A stretch of 64,000 nt of DNA from Longimicrobiales bacterium (GTDB lineage: Bacteria; Gemmatimonadota; Gemmatimonadetes; Longimicrobiales; Gaopeijiaceae), in NCBI GenBank assembly GCA_028284495.1, contig JANQRP010000038.1, forward strand, positions 1-64,000, written 5' to 3'. Position numbers and translations under genes: made by a program. The notes under the pieces were generated by a model. It was not told where the DNA came from. It was given only the letters and a program-made list of their open reading frames with translations, and ran no database searches. This document shows positions 26,632-36,173 of the stretch, one piece after another (positions within the stretch are counted from its first letter, which is position 1; each line of letters opens with the position of its first letter).

Positions 26632-27755
26632 GCCGCGCCCCCCGGCCGGGTTTCCCGCGCCCCGACTACGCGTCGATCGACCTCTACTCCCCCGATCGAC
26701 GCCCCGTGCCCGTGGACCTCTGCGACAACACGAATCGCTGGGGGGCACACCCCGACGCCCTGGCCGCGGTGCGCGACGCCGGCGTCGAGCGTCTCACGCG
26801 CTACCCGGTGCTCTACGCCGATCCGCTCCGCGAAGCGGCGGCGGAGGCCTTCGGCGTCCTGCCACAGCAGGTCACGACCGGCGCGGGCTCGGACGACGTG
26901 CTCGACTCGCTGTGGCGGGCGGTCGCGGAATTCGGGGGCTCGATCCGCTACCCCGCGCCGACCTTCTCGATGATCGAGCCTCTGTCCCGAATGAACGGGC
27001 GCGAGGCCCGTCCGGTGGCCTGGGCGGACGCGATCGCCGACCCGTCGGTCCTGCTGGACGGTGACCCCTGCCTCGTGTACGTCTGTCGTCCCAACAACCC
27101 GACCGGGTATTCGGTCGATCGCGCCTGGATCGACGCTCTCCTCGCCGCCGCCGACGAACGGGCCGGGGGGTTCACCGAGGACCCGGTCACAGGCTCGCCC
27201 GGCGGCGTGGCCCCTGTGCTCGTGTTCGACGAAGCCTACGCCGACTACGCCGACGACACGCTCATCCCGCTCGCGGTCGAACGCCCTCGGACGCTCGTGA
27301 TCCGGACCATGAGCAAGGCGTACGGGCTCGCCGGCCTGCGCGTCGGCTTCGGGATCGGCTCCGAGTCAACCGTACTCGAGGTCGAGAAGAGCCGCGGCCC
27401 GTACAAGGTGAACCACGTGGCGGAGGTCGCCGGAGCCGCCGCGCTCCGCGACGAACCCGGGTGGGTCGCCGCGACGATCGCCGAGGCCGTCGCCAATCGT
27501 GAGCGGTTCGTGGCCGAGCTGGTCCGCCGCGGCCTCGACCCTCTGCCCTCCAGCGCGAACTTCGTGTTCCTGCCGGTGGCGGACGGTCGGGCCCGTGACC
27601 TTTCCGACGCCTTCCGCGAGCACGGCGTCGCGATCCGTCCCTTCGTGGCCGAGGCGGGCTTCTCCGAGGGAATCCGCGTGTCGATCGGGCCGTGGGACGA
27701 GATGGCCCGGGTGCTGGACGTGATCGACGCCCTCCGCAAGGAGCTGGAGCGATGA
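26628..27755 (+). CDS. hisC: Histidinol-phosphate aminotransferase
   Basis: A 375-residue PLP-dependent class I/II aminotransferase converting imidazole-acetol phosphate to histidinol phosphate. Visible motifs are the N-terminal VDLCDNTNRWG (usually L..NEN), TTGAGSDDVLD, YVCRPNNPTGY, VFDEAYADYA with the PLP-pyridine Asp, and RTMSKAYGLAGLRVGFGIG with the Schiff-base Lys. The GTG start shares GTGA with the hisD stop, and the TGA overlaps hisH ATG. Position in the operon supports the histidine role over a general aromatic aminotransferase. Confidence 0.93.
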   Translation: MSRAPRPGFPRPDYASIDLYSPDRRPVPVDLCDNTNRWGAHPDALAAVRDAGVERLTRYPVLYADPLREAAAEAFGVLPQQVTTGAGSDDVLDSLWRAVAEFGGSIRYPAPTFSMIEPLSRMNGREARPVAWADAIADPSVLLDGDPCLVYVCRPNNPTGYSVDRAWIDALLAAADERAGGFTEDPVTGSPGGVAPVLVFDEAYADYADDTLIPLAVERPRTLVIRTMSKAYGLAGLRVGFGIGSESTVLEVEKSRGPYKVNHVAEVAGAAALRDEPGWVAATIAEAVANRERFVAELVRRGLDPLPSSANFVFLPVADGRARDLSDAFREHGVAIRPFVAEAGFSEGIRVSIGPWDEMARVLDVIDALRKELER

Positions 27756-28417
27756 GCGGGCAGCGCGAGGTCGCCGAGCGCGGCCGCCGCCTGGCCGTCG
27801 CCCTCTTCGACTACGGCGTCGGCAACCTCCATTCTCTCGGGAAGGCTCTCGAGCACGCCGGGGCCGACGTCCTGGTGACCGACGACTGGTCCGCGGCGCT
27901 CGCCCGTGAGGTCCTCGTCCTTCCGGGCGTCGGGGCGTTCGCGGCAGCGCTCGAGGCCCTCCCGGACGACCGCACCGCGATCGTCGAGCGGATCCGGTCG
28001 GGCATGCCGGTCCTCGGGATATGCCTCGGCATGCAGCTTCTCTTCGACACGTCGGAGGAGGGTGAGGGCCGGGGCCTGGGCGTTGTGCCCGGTCGGGTTC
28101 GACGGGTCCGCGCCGGTGTCGTCCCCCAGATGGGCTGGAACGAGATCGAGATGGGAGAGGACCCGATCTTCGAGGGGCTCTCGGAGCTCGTCGCCTACTA
28201 CGCCAACTCGTACGTGTGCGAGCCGCGCGATGCCGAGGACGCGATCGGCTGGACGGAGTGCGAGGACGACCGCTTCGCCGCCGCGGTCCGTCGGGGCTCG
28301 ATCGTGGGCGTGCAGTGTCACCCCGAGAAGAGCTCGACGGCGGGACGGCAGCTGATCGCGAACTTCCTGCGCGATGCGGAGCGCCGCGTGCGGGCCGGCG
28401 CCGAGGCCGCACGATGA
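27752..28417 (+). CDS. hisH: Imidazole glycerol phosphate synthase, glutaminase subunit
   Basis: A 221-residue class I glutamine amidotransferase that supplies ammonia to HisF. It has VALFDYGVGNLHSLGKALE, the PGVGAFAAALEAL oxyanion region, the nucleophile elbow GICLGMQLLF with the catalytic Cys, and VQCHPEKSS with the catalytic His and Glu. A slightly longer N-terminus (about 15 extra residues) precedes the usual start. ATG overlaps the hisC stop, and the stop overlaps hisA. Confidence 0.95.
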   Translation: MSGQREVAERGRRLAVALFDYGVGNLHSLGKALEHAGADVLVTDDWSAALAREVLVLPGVGAFAAALEALPDDRTAIVERIRSGMPVLGICLGMQLLFDTSEEGEGRGLGVVPGRVRRVRAGVVPQMGWNEIEMGEDPIFEGLSELVAYYANSYVCEPRDAEDAIGWTECEDDRFAAAVRRGSIVGVQCHPEKSSTAGRQLIANFLRDAERRVRAGAEAAR

Positions 28418-29160
28418 TCGCGACCCCGGCCGTCGACCTGAAGGGCGGTCGCTGCGTTCAGCTCGTCGGCGGGCGGCCCGAGAACGAGGCCGTGTCCCTT
28501 CCCGACCCCGTAGCCGTCGCGCTCGCCTGGGTCGACCGTGGGTTCTCGGCGCTCCACCTTGTGGACCTCGATGCAGCGCTCGGCTCGGGCGACAACCGTG
28601 CGACGATCGCGCGGATCCTGACGGCGCTCCCCGACGGCGTCGACGTGCAGATCGGTGGCGGGATCCGCGACGACCGCGCCGTGGCCGAGGTGCTCGCTCT
28701 GAACCCCGACCGGATCGTGGTCGGGACCCGCGCGGTCGCGGACGCCGCGTGGCGGCGCGCGACCGCCGACGCGCATCCGGGCCGGCTCGTCGTCGCGGCG
28801 GACATCCGGGCGGGGGAGGTCGTGACGAAGGGATGGACCGAGGGGAGCGGCACCCGCGTCGAGGACCTCCTCACCCAGCTGGACGATCTCCCCATCGGCG
28901 GCGTCCTGTGCACCGACGTGGGGCGGGAGGGCCGCATGGAGGGAATCGACCGCGCCGGCGTCCGTGCGGTGGTCGCCGCGTCCCGACACCCGGTCTGGAT
29001 CTCGGGCGGAGTCACGACCCTCGACGAACTCGCGTTCCTGGACGACGTGGGAGCCCACGGCGCCGTCCTCGGGATGGCCCTCTACACCGACACGCTGGAC
29101 GCGCAGACCGTGGCCGAGAGGTTCGGGCGCGCAACGCACGACACGGAGCGAATCCGATGA
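28414..29160 (+). CDS. hisA: ProFAR isomerase
   Basis: A 248-residue (beta-alpha)8-barrel enzyme opening the ribose of ProFAR to PRFAR. It begins TPAVDLKGGRCVQLVGG, with the first catalytic Asp, then GFSALHLVDLDAALGSG, VQIGGGIRDDRAV, the second half-barrel VVAADIRAGEVVTKGWTEGS with the second Asp, and PVWISGGVTTLDEL near the C-terminus. The two similar half-barrels are those of the HisA/HisF family. It is coupled to hisH and hisB by ATGA overlaps. Confidence 0.94.
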   Translation: MIATPAVDLKGGRCVQLVGGRPENEAVSLPDPVAVALAWVDRGFSALHLVDLDAALGSGDNRATIARILTALPDGVDVQIGGGIRDDRAVAEVLALNPDRIVVGTRAVADAAWRRATADAHPGRLVVAADIRAGEVVTKGWTEGSGTRVEDLLTQLDDLPIGGVLCTDVGREGRMEGIDRAGVRAVVAASRHPVWISGGVTTLDELAFLDDVGAHGAVLGMALYTDTLDAQTVAERFGRATHDTERIR

Positions 29161-29711
29161 CCGGACTGAAGCGGGAGACGAAGGAGACCACGATCAGCCT
29201 CGAGATCGACGCGGGCGGCGGACCCATAGACGTCGAGACCGACGAGGTGTTCGTGACGCACATGGTCGAGACGTTCGCGCGCTACGCCGGGCTCGGACTG
29301 AAGCTCCGCGCGACCGGCGACATGAAGCACCACCTCATGGAGGACGTCGCGATCACGCTGGGTCTCGCGCTCAAGGAAGAGGTCCCCGCCGAGGCCGAGC
29401 GGTACGGCTCCGCCACGGTCCCGATGGACGACGCGCTCGTGCGCGCGGCCATCGACCTCGGTGGCCGGGCCTGGTACGAGGGCACCCTCCCCTCCGACCT
29501 CTGGGAGCACTTCCTTCAGGCATTCGCCGACAACCTCGGCGCTACGCTGCACGTGGTCGTGGACCGCGGACGCGACCGGCACCACGTGGTGGAGGCGGCC
29601 ATCAAGGCGACCGGGCTGGCGGTGCGCCAGGCGGTGCGCCGGCGCGAAGGGGGCAGCGTCTTCAGTACCAAGGGCTCGGTGAAGCTCGAGTGGACCGAGG
29701 AGGAGCTTTGA
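29157..29711 (+). CDS. hisB: Imidazoleglycerol-phosphate dehydratase, divergent
   Basis: A 184-residue monofunctional HisB without the N-terminal phosphatase domain. It dehydrates IGP to imidazole-acetol phosphate using manganese. The two internal repeats are recognisable: VTHMVETFARYAGLGLKLRA then KHHLMEDVAITLGLAL, and FADNLGATLHVVVD then RHHVVEAAIKATG. The metal ligands (THM His, HHLMED, TLH, HHVVEA) are retained, but the usual FFDHML, HHTVED and DLSGRP contexts are changed to VTHMV, HHLMED and DLGGRA. Position between hisA and hisF supports the assignment. Confidence 0.85.
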   Translation: MTGLKRETKETTISLEIDAGGGPIDVETDEVFVTHMVETFARYAGLGLKLRATGDMKHHLMEDVAITLGLALKEEVPAEAERYGSATVPMDDALVRAAIDLGGRAWYEGTLPSDLWEHFLQAFADNLGATLHVVVDRGRDRHHVVEAAIKATGLAVRQAVRRREGGSVFSTKGSVKLEWTEEEL

Positions 29712-29745
29712 CGCGGCGCTCCCCTGCGGCGGGGAAGGTGCACTG

Positions 29746-30525
29746 ATGCTCCGTCCCCGCGTGGTCGTGTGCCTCGACGTGAAGGACGGTCGTGTCGTGA
29801 AGGGCGTGAACTTCGAGGGCCTCCGCGACATGGGTGATCCCGTCGAGCTCGCGGCCCGCTACGAGGCGGAGGGCGCCGACGAGATCTGCTTTCTGGACAT
29901 CTCGGCGTCGCACGAGGGCCGTGGTACCCTGCTCGACACGGTCCGGCGAACCGCCGAGGTGCTCTTCGTCCCGCTCACGGTGGGCGGCGGCATTCGGAGC
30001 GCCGACGACATCGGTCCGCTCCTTCGTGCCGGCGCCGACAAGATCAGCGTGAACAGCGCGGCGGTGCGGGACCCGTCGGTCCTGACCGAGGGCGCGCGCC
30101 GCTACGGCGCGCAATGCATCGTCGCGAGCATCGACGCCGCGCGGCAGGACGACGGCACCTGGCGTCACTACACGCACGGCGGTCGGACCCGAACCGATCT
30201 GGACGCCGTCGCGTGGGCCGCCTCCTGCGCCGACCATGGCGCGGGGGAGATCCTTCTCACGAGCATCGACCGGGACGGAGTCCGCGGCGGGTACGACCTC
30301 GAGCTCACGCGCGCCGTGTCCGATCGCGTCGACGTCCCCGTCGTGGCGTCGGGGGGAGCCGGCGAGGCGGCACACCTTCGTGACGCCTTCCTGGAGGGGC
30401 ATGCGTCCGCGGCCCTGCTCGCGGGGATCCTCCACGAGGGTCTCACCACGGTGGGCGAGCTGAAGGCCGCCCTCACCGGCTGGAACGTGCCCGTGCGGCC
30501 GTACCGGCGAGCGACGTCCCCGTGA
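29746..30525 (+). CDS. hisF: Imidazole glycerol phosphate synthase, cyclase subunit
   Basis: A 259-residue barrel enzyme which, with HisH, converts PRFAR plus ammonia to IGP and AICAR. It starts [20 protein letters not shown] (catalytic Asp), followed by [20 protein letters not shown], the [11 protein letters not shown] strand, [22 protein letters not shown] with the second catalytic Asp, [19 protein letters not shown] and [14 protein letters not shown]. Sequence is fully typical. A 34-bp gap separates it from hisB; the next his gene, hisIE, comes only after an intervening peptidase gene. Confidence 0.96.
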   Translation: MLRPRVVVCLDVKDGRVVKGVNFEGLRDMGDPVELAARYEAEGADEICFLDISASHEGRGTLLDTVRRTAEVLFVPLTVGGGIRSADDIGPLLRAGADKISVNSAAVRDPSVLTEGARRYGAQCIVASIDAARQDDGTWRHYTHGGRTRTDLDAVAWAASCADHGAGEILLTSIDRDGVRGGYDLELTRAVSDRVDVPVVASGGAGEAAHLRDAFLEGHASAALLAGILHEGLTTVGELKAALTGWNVPVRPYRRATSP

Positions 30526-30658
30526 TCGCGACAGAGATCGTGACAAGGCCCCGGAGCCGCTTGCAGTACGGCGGGTCCGGGGTGCATCCTGCCCTCCCCC
30601 CAGGCCTCGATTCCGTGCTCGAAGCACCCCTTCCCGGACCGTACGTCGGAGACCCGTC

Positions 30659-33600
30659 ATGACGAAGATCGACCTCCCCCCGGCATCCCGCGTGGCGCGT
30701 GCCGCGCTCGTGCTCGCCGTCACGCTCGCCGCGTCGTTTACGCAGCTGTCGGCCCAGCAGTCGGAGGATACGCCGATGCGAGGCGGGAAGAAGGTCCTGT
30801 CGATCGACGAGTACGTGCTCTGGCGTTCGATCGCCAACACGTCGATCTCCCCGGACGGGGAGTGGCTGACGTACTCGTACGACTACCGGGAGATCGACGA
30901 AGACGAACCGCTCGAGACCGACCGACCGCTCGTCATCAAGCGGGCGTCGGGTGCCGACTCCATTCTGGTGGCCCGCGGCGAGGACCCCGAGTTCTCGGAC
31001 GACGGCCGGTGGATCGCCTACTGGATCGAGCCGGAGCACGATGCCGACGACGACGAGGAGCCGGTGCTGGAACTGCGCGACCTCGAGACCGGTGACACGC
31101 GCACCTGGGACGAGGTGGACGCATTCGGATTCACCGAGGCCGGCGTACTCTGGGCGAAGAAGAACCCGGTGGACGAGGATGCGGATCACGACGGGACCGA
31201 CATGGTCATCCGGTACCTCGAACTCGGCCACGAGGAGCTCATCTCGTACGTCGACGAGTTCGCTCCGGACGAAGCGGGCATGCGGCTCGCCTACACCGTC
31301 GACGGACCGGGTGGCGAGGCGAACGGCGTCACGCTGCTCGACTTCGAGACGCGACTCCGCACAGTGCTGGACAACGAGCGCGAGGCCACCTATGCCCGCC
31401 TGACGTGGGGTGGCGACGCCGATGCCGAGATGGAGCCGGCGATGGATGCGCTCGCGGTCCTGAAAGGCACCGAGCACGACGAGCTCGTCGAGCGCGAGAA
31501 CGCGCTCCTGCTCTGGCCTGCCGTGTCCTCGGAGACGGACCCGCTCGTGCTCGATCCGCGCCCGGCCGACGAGGAGGACGAGGGCGAAGAGGAGGCCGAC
31601 GAGGAGGAGGCCGACGAGGAGGAGGAAGGCGACGAGGACGAGTCCGCCGACGACCCCTTCCAGGCCGCCTGGGCCACCGACGGCGAGCCGGCGGGGTTTC
31701 CGGCGCGCTGGGTCCTGAGCGAGAAGGGAGGCCTCACGTGGGCGCCGGACGCGAGCCGCGTCTTCGTCCAGACGCGCCCGCAGATGCCCGAACCCTCCGA
31801 GCTGTGCGAGGCGCAGGAGGACGAAGAGGACGACGCCGGGCCCCGCGTGTACCGGATGTCGGGTCGGTCCACCGCCGACGGCCGCCCGCTCGGTCCCGAG
31901 GAGATGGTCGGCCGCACCTGCCCCGAGTTCATCGCCGACGTGAACATCTGGCACGTGGGCGACGACCGGATCCAGTCGATTCAGGAGCGGAGCGTCAACG
32001 GCGACCTGAACCGGACGTACACCGGGGTGGTGCACGTCGGCGGCTCCGACCTCCGGTACGTGCAGCTCGCCGATTCCACCATGGAGTCCGTCCAGCTCTC
32101 CGACGATGGCCACGCGGCGATCGGCTCGGATCCGCGCCCGTACGTGTCGGACTGGCGGCCCGCCTATCGCGACTGGTACCGGGTCGATCTCGAGACCGGT
32201 GAGCGGGAGATGATCCTGGAGGGACACCTGCGCACGCTCGGGTTCGATCCGGCGGGCGAGCACTTCCTGTACTGGAAGGACGCCCACGTCTGGACGTACG
32301 GCATCGAGTCGGGCGAGCACAGGAACGTCTCCGCGAACACGCCTGTCAGCTACGTCAACGAGCAGTTCGACCGCCTCGGCGAGAAGCCGCCCCACGGCAT
32401 CGCCGCCTGGACCACCGAGGGCGAGCCGATCATGGAAACCCGGTTCGACCTGTGGCTCCAGCCGCTCGACGGGGGTGAGGCCGTGAACCTCACCGGCGGC
32501 CTGGGCGCGGAGCAGGAGATCGAGTTCCGGCTCCTCGACCTGGATCCCGACGAGGAGCTGGTCGACCCGGACGCGCCGATGTGGCTCACCGGGTACGGAG
32601 TATGGACCAAGAAGGACGGATTCTTCCGGGCCGAGGACGGCGAGGTCGAGACGCTGGTGTGGGACGACGCGCGGTTCGGCGGCCCCATGAAAGCCGACGA
32701 CGCCGACGTGCTCATGTTCACGCGCCAGACGTTCGAGGTGTTCCCCGACTGGCACCTGACGGACACCGACTTCGCCGACCCGGTACAGGTCACCGACGCG
32801 AACCCGCAGCAGGACGAGTACAACTGGGGCCGGCGGATTCTCTTCGACTACCACAACGCCGAGGGCGTCCGGAAGCAGGGCACACTCGCCATCCCGTACG
32901 ACTACGTCGAGGGTGAGCGACGGCCGATGCTCATCAACTACTACGAGCAGAACTCGCAGAACCTCCACAGCTATCCGACGCCCAGGAACTCGGGATCGCC
33001 GAACTTCGCCGGGTACGTCAGCGACGGGTATCTGGTGATGCAGCCGGACATCCACTTCCGCATCGGTGCGTCACACTCGGACATGCTCGAGTCGATCAAC
33101 CTCGCCATCGACGTGGTGGAGGAGATGGGGTACGTGGACCCCGACGCGATCGGCCTCCACGGGCACTCGTACAGCGGCCAGGGCAACGCCTACATCTCGA
33201 CGCGTTCGGACCGATTCGCGGCGATCGTGGCGGGCGCCGCGGCCACGAACATCGTGAGCGACTTCAACGCGCTGTGGGGCGGCTCCAACAACGCCCACAA
33301 CTACGACACGTACGGGCAGGGGCGCTTCGGGGTCGGCCTCTACGAGGACATGGACCTCTACTTCGACCAGTCCGCCGTGCATCACGCCGAGACGATGAAC
33401 ACGCCGCTGCTGCTGCTGCACGGTGAGGACGATTCGACCGTCCGCTTCATGCACGCCGTGGAGTTCTACAACGGCTTGCGCTGGCTGGAGAAGAACGTCG
33501 TCCTGCTGGCGTATCCCGGCGAGGGCCACGGCCTCGGACGCTACCAGAACCAGAAGGACTTCCAGATCCGGACTCGCCAGTTCTTCGACCACTACCTGCG

Positions 33601-33691
33601 CGGCGCGGCGCGGCCGCTGTGGATGGACCACGGGCGGAGCTTCGTCGACAAGCGGCGGGCGCTCGAGATGATGGACGACGGGAACGGATGA
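30659..33691 (+). CDS. Secreted S9 (prolyl oligopeptidase family) serine peptidase
   Basis: A 1010-residue exported peptidase. The signal peptide has a core ALVLAVTLAASFTQLSAQ. The long N-terminal part is beta-propeller-like. Residues ~300-327 form an almost purely acidic stretch of Glu and Asp. The C-terminal alpha/beta-hydrolase has GLHGHSYSGQGNAY with the nucleophile Ser (about residue 840), an Asp in HGEDDSTVRF and the catalytic His in YPGEGHGLGRYQNQ. It probably cleaves oligopeptides in the periplasm or outside. It sits inside the his operon: 133 bp after hisF, and its TGA overlaps the hisIE ATG (ATGA), so hisIE translation is coupled to it. Confidence 0.92.
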   Translation: MTKIDLPPASRVARAALVLAVTLAASFTQLSAQQSEDTPMRGGKKVLSIDEYVLWRSIANTSISPDGEWLTYSYDYREIDEDEPLETDRPLVIKRASGADSILVARGEDPEFSDDGRWIAYWIEPEHDADDDEEPVLELRDLETGDTRTWDEVDAFGFTEAGVLWAKKNPVDEDADHDGTDMVIRYLELGHEELISYVDEFAPDEAGMRLAYTVDGPGGEANGVTLLDFETRLRTVLDNEREATYARLTWGGDADAEMEPAMDALAVLKGTEHDELVERENALLLWPAVSSETDPLVLDPRPADEEDEGEEEADEEEADEEEEGDEDESADDPFQAAWATDGEPAGFPARWVLSEKGGLTWAPDASRVFVQTRPQMPEPSELCEAQEDEEDDAGPRVYRMSGRSTADGRPLGPEEMVGRTCPEFIADVNIWHVGDDRIQSIQERSVNGDLNRTYTGVVHVGGSDLRYVQLADSTMESVQLSDDGHAAIGSDPRPYVSDWRPAYRDWYRVDLETGEREMILEGHLRTLGFDPAGEHFLYWKDAHVWTYGIESGEHRNVSANTPVSYVNEQFDRLGEKPPHGIAAWTTEGEPIMETRFDLWLQPLDGGEAVNLTGGLGAEQEIEFRLLDLDPDEELVDPDAPMWLTGYGVWTKKDGFFRAEDGEVETLVWDDARFGGPMKADDADVLMFTRQTFEVFPDWHLTDTDFADPVQVTDANPQQDEYNWGRRILFDYHNAEGVRKQGTLAIPYDYVEGERRPMLINYYEQNSQNLHSYPTPRNSGSPNFAGYVSDGYLVMQPDIHFRIGASHSDMLESINLAIDVVEEMGYVDPDAIGLHGHSYSGQGNAYISTRSDRFAAIVAGAAATNIVSDFNALWGGSNNAHNYDTYGQGRFGVGLYEDMDLYFDQSAVHHAETMNTPLLLLHGEDDSTVRFMHAVEFYNGLRWLEKNVVLLAYPGEGHGLGRYQNQKDFQIRTRQFFDHYLRGAARPLWMDHGRSFVDKRRALEMMDDGNG

Positions 33692-34308
33692 CCGACCGCG
33701 CGCTCCGATCGCCGGACGACCTCGACGCGCTCGCGTTCGACGATGCGGGCCTGGTGCCCGTCGTGGCGCAGGCGGCCGACGACGGGCGCGTCCTCATGGT
33801 GGCGTGGGCGAATCGCGAGGCCCTCGAGGAGACGCTGGCGACCGGGTACGCGCACTTCTGGTCCCGTTCGCGTGGCGAGCTCTGGCGGAAGGGCGTGACC
33901 AGCGGGAACACGCTGGAGCTCGTGTCCCTGCACGGCGACTGCGACGGTGACACCGTGCTGGCGCTCGTGCGGCCCGCGGGGCCCGCCTGTCACACCGGCG
34001 ACGGAACCTGCTTCGGCGCGGGCGCCGTGCCCGACGCGGAAGCAACGCTGCCGGCCGTGTGGCGCACGCTCGCCGCGCGCGCCGGCGAGCGACCCGAGGG
34101 GAGTTACACCGTCCGTCTTCTGGACGACGAGAACCTCCGGATCAAGAAGCTCGGGGAGGAGAACGCCGAGCTGATCCAGGCGCTGCTGCGGGACGACGGG
34201 CGCGCCCCCGAGGAGGCTGCGGACGTGCTCTACCACGCGCTCGTCGCGCTGCTCGCGAACGGCCACGCTCTCGACGATCTCCTTCGGGAGCTGGAGTCAC
34301 GCCGGTGA
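33688..34308 (+). CDS. hisI: Bifunctional PR-AMP cyclohydrolase / PR-ATP pyrophosphatase
   Basis: A 206-residue HisI-HisE fusion catalysing steps 2 and 3 of histidine synthesis. The N-terminal cyclohydrolase domain has MVAWANREALEETLATGYAH, FWSRSRGELWRKG, the metal-binding DCDGDTVL and CHTGDGTCF. The C-terminal pyrophosphatase domain has IKKLGEENAELIQALLRD and EEAADVLYHALVALL, the MazG-like fold. It is separated from the other his genes by the S9 peptidase, with whose stop its ATG overlaps. Confidence 0.95.
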   Translation: MTDRALRSPDDLDALAFDDAGLVPVVAQAADDGRVLMVAWANREALEETLATGYAHFWSRSRGELWRKGVTSGNTLELVSLHGDCDGDTVLALVRPAGPACHTGDGTCFGAGAVPDAEATLPAVWRTLAARAGERPEGSYTVRLLDDENLRIKKLGEENAELIQALLRDDGRAPEEAADVLYHALVALLANGHALDDLLRELESRR

Positions 34309-34342
34309 CGGTCCCACGCGCTCACGCAGGCCGCGCCGCCCC

Positions 34343-36136
34343 GTGAACCCGCCCCCTCAGGCCTCGGACGAGGCGCTCCAGAAGGGGTACGACGGCGAGC
34401 TCATGCGCAGGCTCCTCGCCTACGTGTGGCCGTACAAGTTGCAGGTCCTGCTCGCGGTCGGGCTCCTCGTCGCAGCCAGCGCGCTCGCAGCCGTCGGGCC
34501 CTGGCTTACCCAGCTCGCGATCGACGATGCCATCCCGAACGGTGATCGCGAGCTGCTCGGCCTCCTCACGATGGGGTACCTCGGCGCCGCGATCGCCGGG
34601 TTCCTCTTCCAGTACGTCCAGGGGCTGCTCACGACCTGGCTGGGCCAGTCGGTCATGTTCGACATGCGGCGGGAGGTCTTCCGGAAGCTGCAGAACCTGG
34701 ACCTCAAGTTCTACGACCGGACGCCCGTCGGTCGCCTCATGACGCGCATCACCTCCGACGTCGAGACCCTGAACGAGCTCCTCTCGTCGGGGCTCGTCAC
34801 GGTGTTCGGCGACGTGTTCACGCTGTTCTTCATCTTCGGCTTCATGCTGGTGATGGACTGGCGTCTCTCGCTCGTGACGTTCGCGGTGCTCCCGTTCGTC
34901 GCATGGGCCGTGTTCGTCTTCCGCTCTCGGATCCGCGATGCGTACCGCGACATCCGGAAGCGCGTGTCGGCGCTCAACTCGTTCCTGCACGAGCGCTTCA
35001 CCGGGATGCGCATCGTGCAGCTCTTCAACCGCGAGCCCGCGGAGAAGGCCCGGCACGAGGAGCTCGACGAGAGCTACCTGAAGGCGCACCTCCGGTCGAT
35101 CACCTACTACGCCCTCTTCTTCCCTGTCATCGAGATCTTCACCGCGGTGGCGCTTGCCCTCGTGATCTGGTCCGGAGGCGCCCGCGTGCTGGAGGGAACG
35201 CTGACCGTCGGCGTGATCGCGGCATTCCTTCAGTACGCCCGCCGGTTCTTCCGCCCCATCCAGGACCTGAGCGAGAAGTACAACCTGCTGCAGGGGGCGA
35301 TGGCTTCGTCGGAGCGGATCTTCGGGCTGCTGGACGAGGAGGCCGAGATCGTCGACCCCGAGAACCCGGTAGAGCTGCCCGCCGAGACACGGGGCGAGAT
35401 CGAGTTCCGGAACGTCTCGTTCGCGTACGGAAAGCGCGGGGAGGAGTGGGACTGGGTGCTCCAGGACGTGAGCTTCCACGTCCGCCCCGGCGAGAAGGTC
35501 GCGATCGTCGGGCACACGGGAGCCGGGAAGACGACGATCATCAACCTCCTCATGCGCTTCTACGACGTGCAGGAGGGACAGATCCTGCTCGACGGCGTCT
35601 GCATCCGCGATCTGCGCCTGCACGACCTCCGGGCGCGCGTAGGGCTGGTGCTCCAGGACGTCTTCCTCTTCAGCGAGAGCGTCGAGTACAACCTCCGGCT
35701 CGGATCTTCGGAGGTGCCCGCGGAGGCCGTCCGGAGCGCCGCCGAGCGCATCGGCGCGGCACCGTTCATCGAGCGTCTCGACGAAGGCTATGACCAGGCA
35801 CTCGGCGAACGCGGCGTGTCGCTGAGCGTCGGAGAGCGCCAGCTCGTGAGCTTCGCCCGCGCGCTCGTCTTCGACCCACCGATCCTCATCCTCGACGAAG
35901 CCACGAGCTCCGTCGACTCCGAGATCGAGGAGAAGATCGAGCGCGCCACCGACGAGCTCATGAAGGGGCGCACGTCGATCGTCATCGCGCACCGACTCTC
36001 GACCGTCGTCGGTGCCGACCGAATCCTCGTGATGCACCGGGGCCGGCTCCGGGAGCAGGGCACGCATGCCGAGCTGCTGGACGCCGGCGGTCTCTACGCG
36101 CGGCTGCACGAGCTGCAGTTCGCCCCGGGGGGCTGA
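34343..36136 (+). CDS. ABC-type exporter, fused membrane and ATPase domains
   Basis: A 597-residue half-transporter of the MsbA/multidrug type. Residues ~25-320 hold six transmembrane helices. The ATPase domain has Walker A GHTGAGKTTIINLLMRF (about 390), Q-loop LVLQDVFLF, signature LSVGERQLVSFARAL (signature LSVGE instead of LSGGQ), Walker B ILILDEATSSVD and IAHRLSTVV. It should dimerise and export lipids, peptides or drugs. The GTG start at 34343 is 34 bp after hisIE. No partner ABC gene is adjacent; substrate unknown. Confidence 0.93.
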   Translation: MNPPPQASDEALQKGYDGELMRRLLAYVWPYKLQVLLAVGLLVAASALAAVGPWLTQLAIDDAIPNGDRELLGLLTMGYLGAAIAGFLFQYVQGLLTTWLGQSVMFDMRREVFRKLQNLDLKFYDRTPVGRLMTRITSDVETLNELLSSGLVTVFGDVFTLFFIFGFMLVMDWRLSLVTFAVLPFVAWAVFVFRSRIRDAYRDIRKRVSALNSFLHERFTGMRIVQLFNREPAEKARHEELDESYLKAHLRSITYYALFFPVIEIFTAVALALVIWSGGARVLEGTLTVGVIAAFLQYARRFFRPIQDLSEKYNLLQGAMASSERIFGLLDEEAEIVDPENPVELPAETRGEIEFRNVSFAYGKRGEEWDWVLQDVSFHVRPGEKVAIVGHTGAGKTTIINLLMRFYDVQEGQILLDGVCIRDLRLHDLRARVGLVLQDVFLFSESVEYNLRLGSSEVPAEAVRSAAERIGAAPFIERLDEGYDQALGERGVSLSVGERQLVSFARALVFDPPILILDEATSSVDSEIEEKIERATDELMKGRTSIVIAHRLSTVVGADRILVMHRGRLREQGTHAELLDAGGLYARLHELQFAPGG

Positions 36137-36173
36137 TCGCCCAAGCGGCCCTGCGACGGTGGCCGGCGACGAC

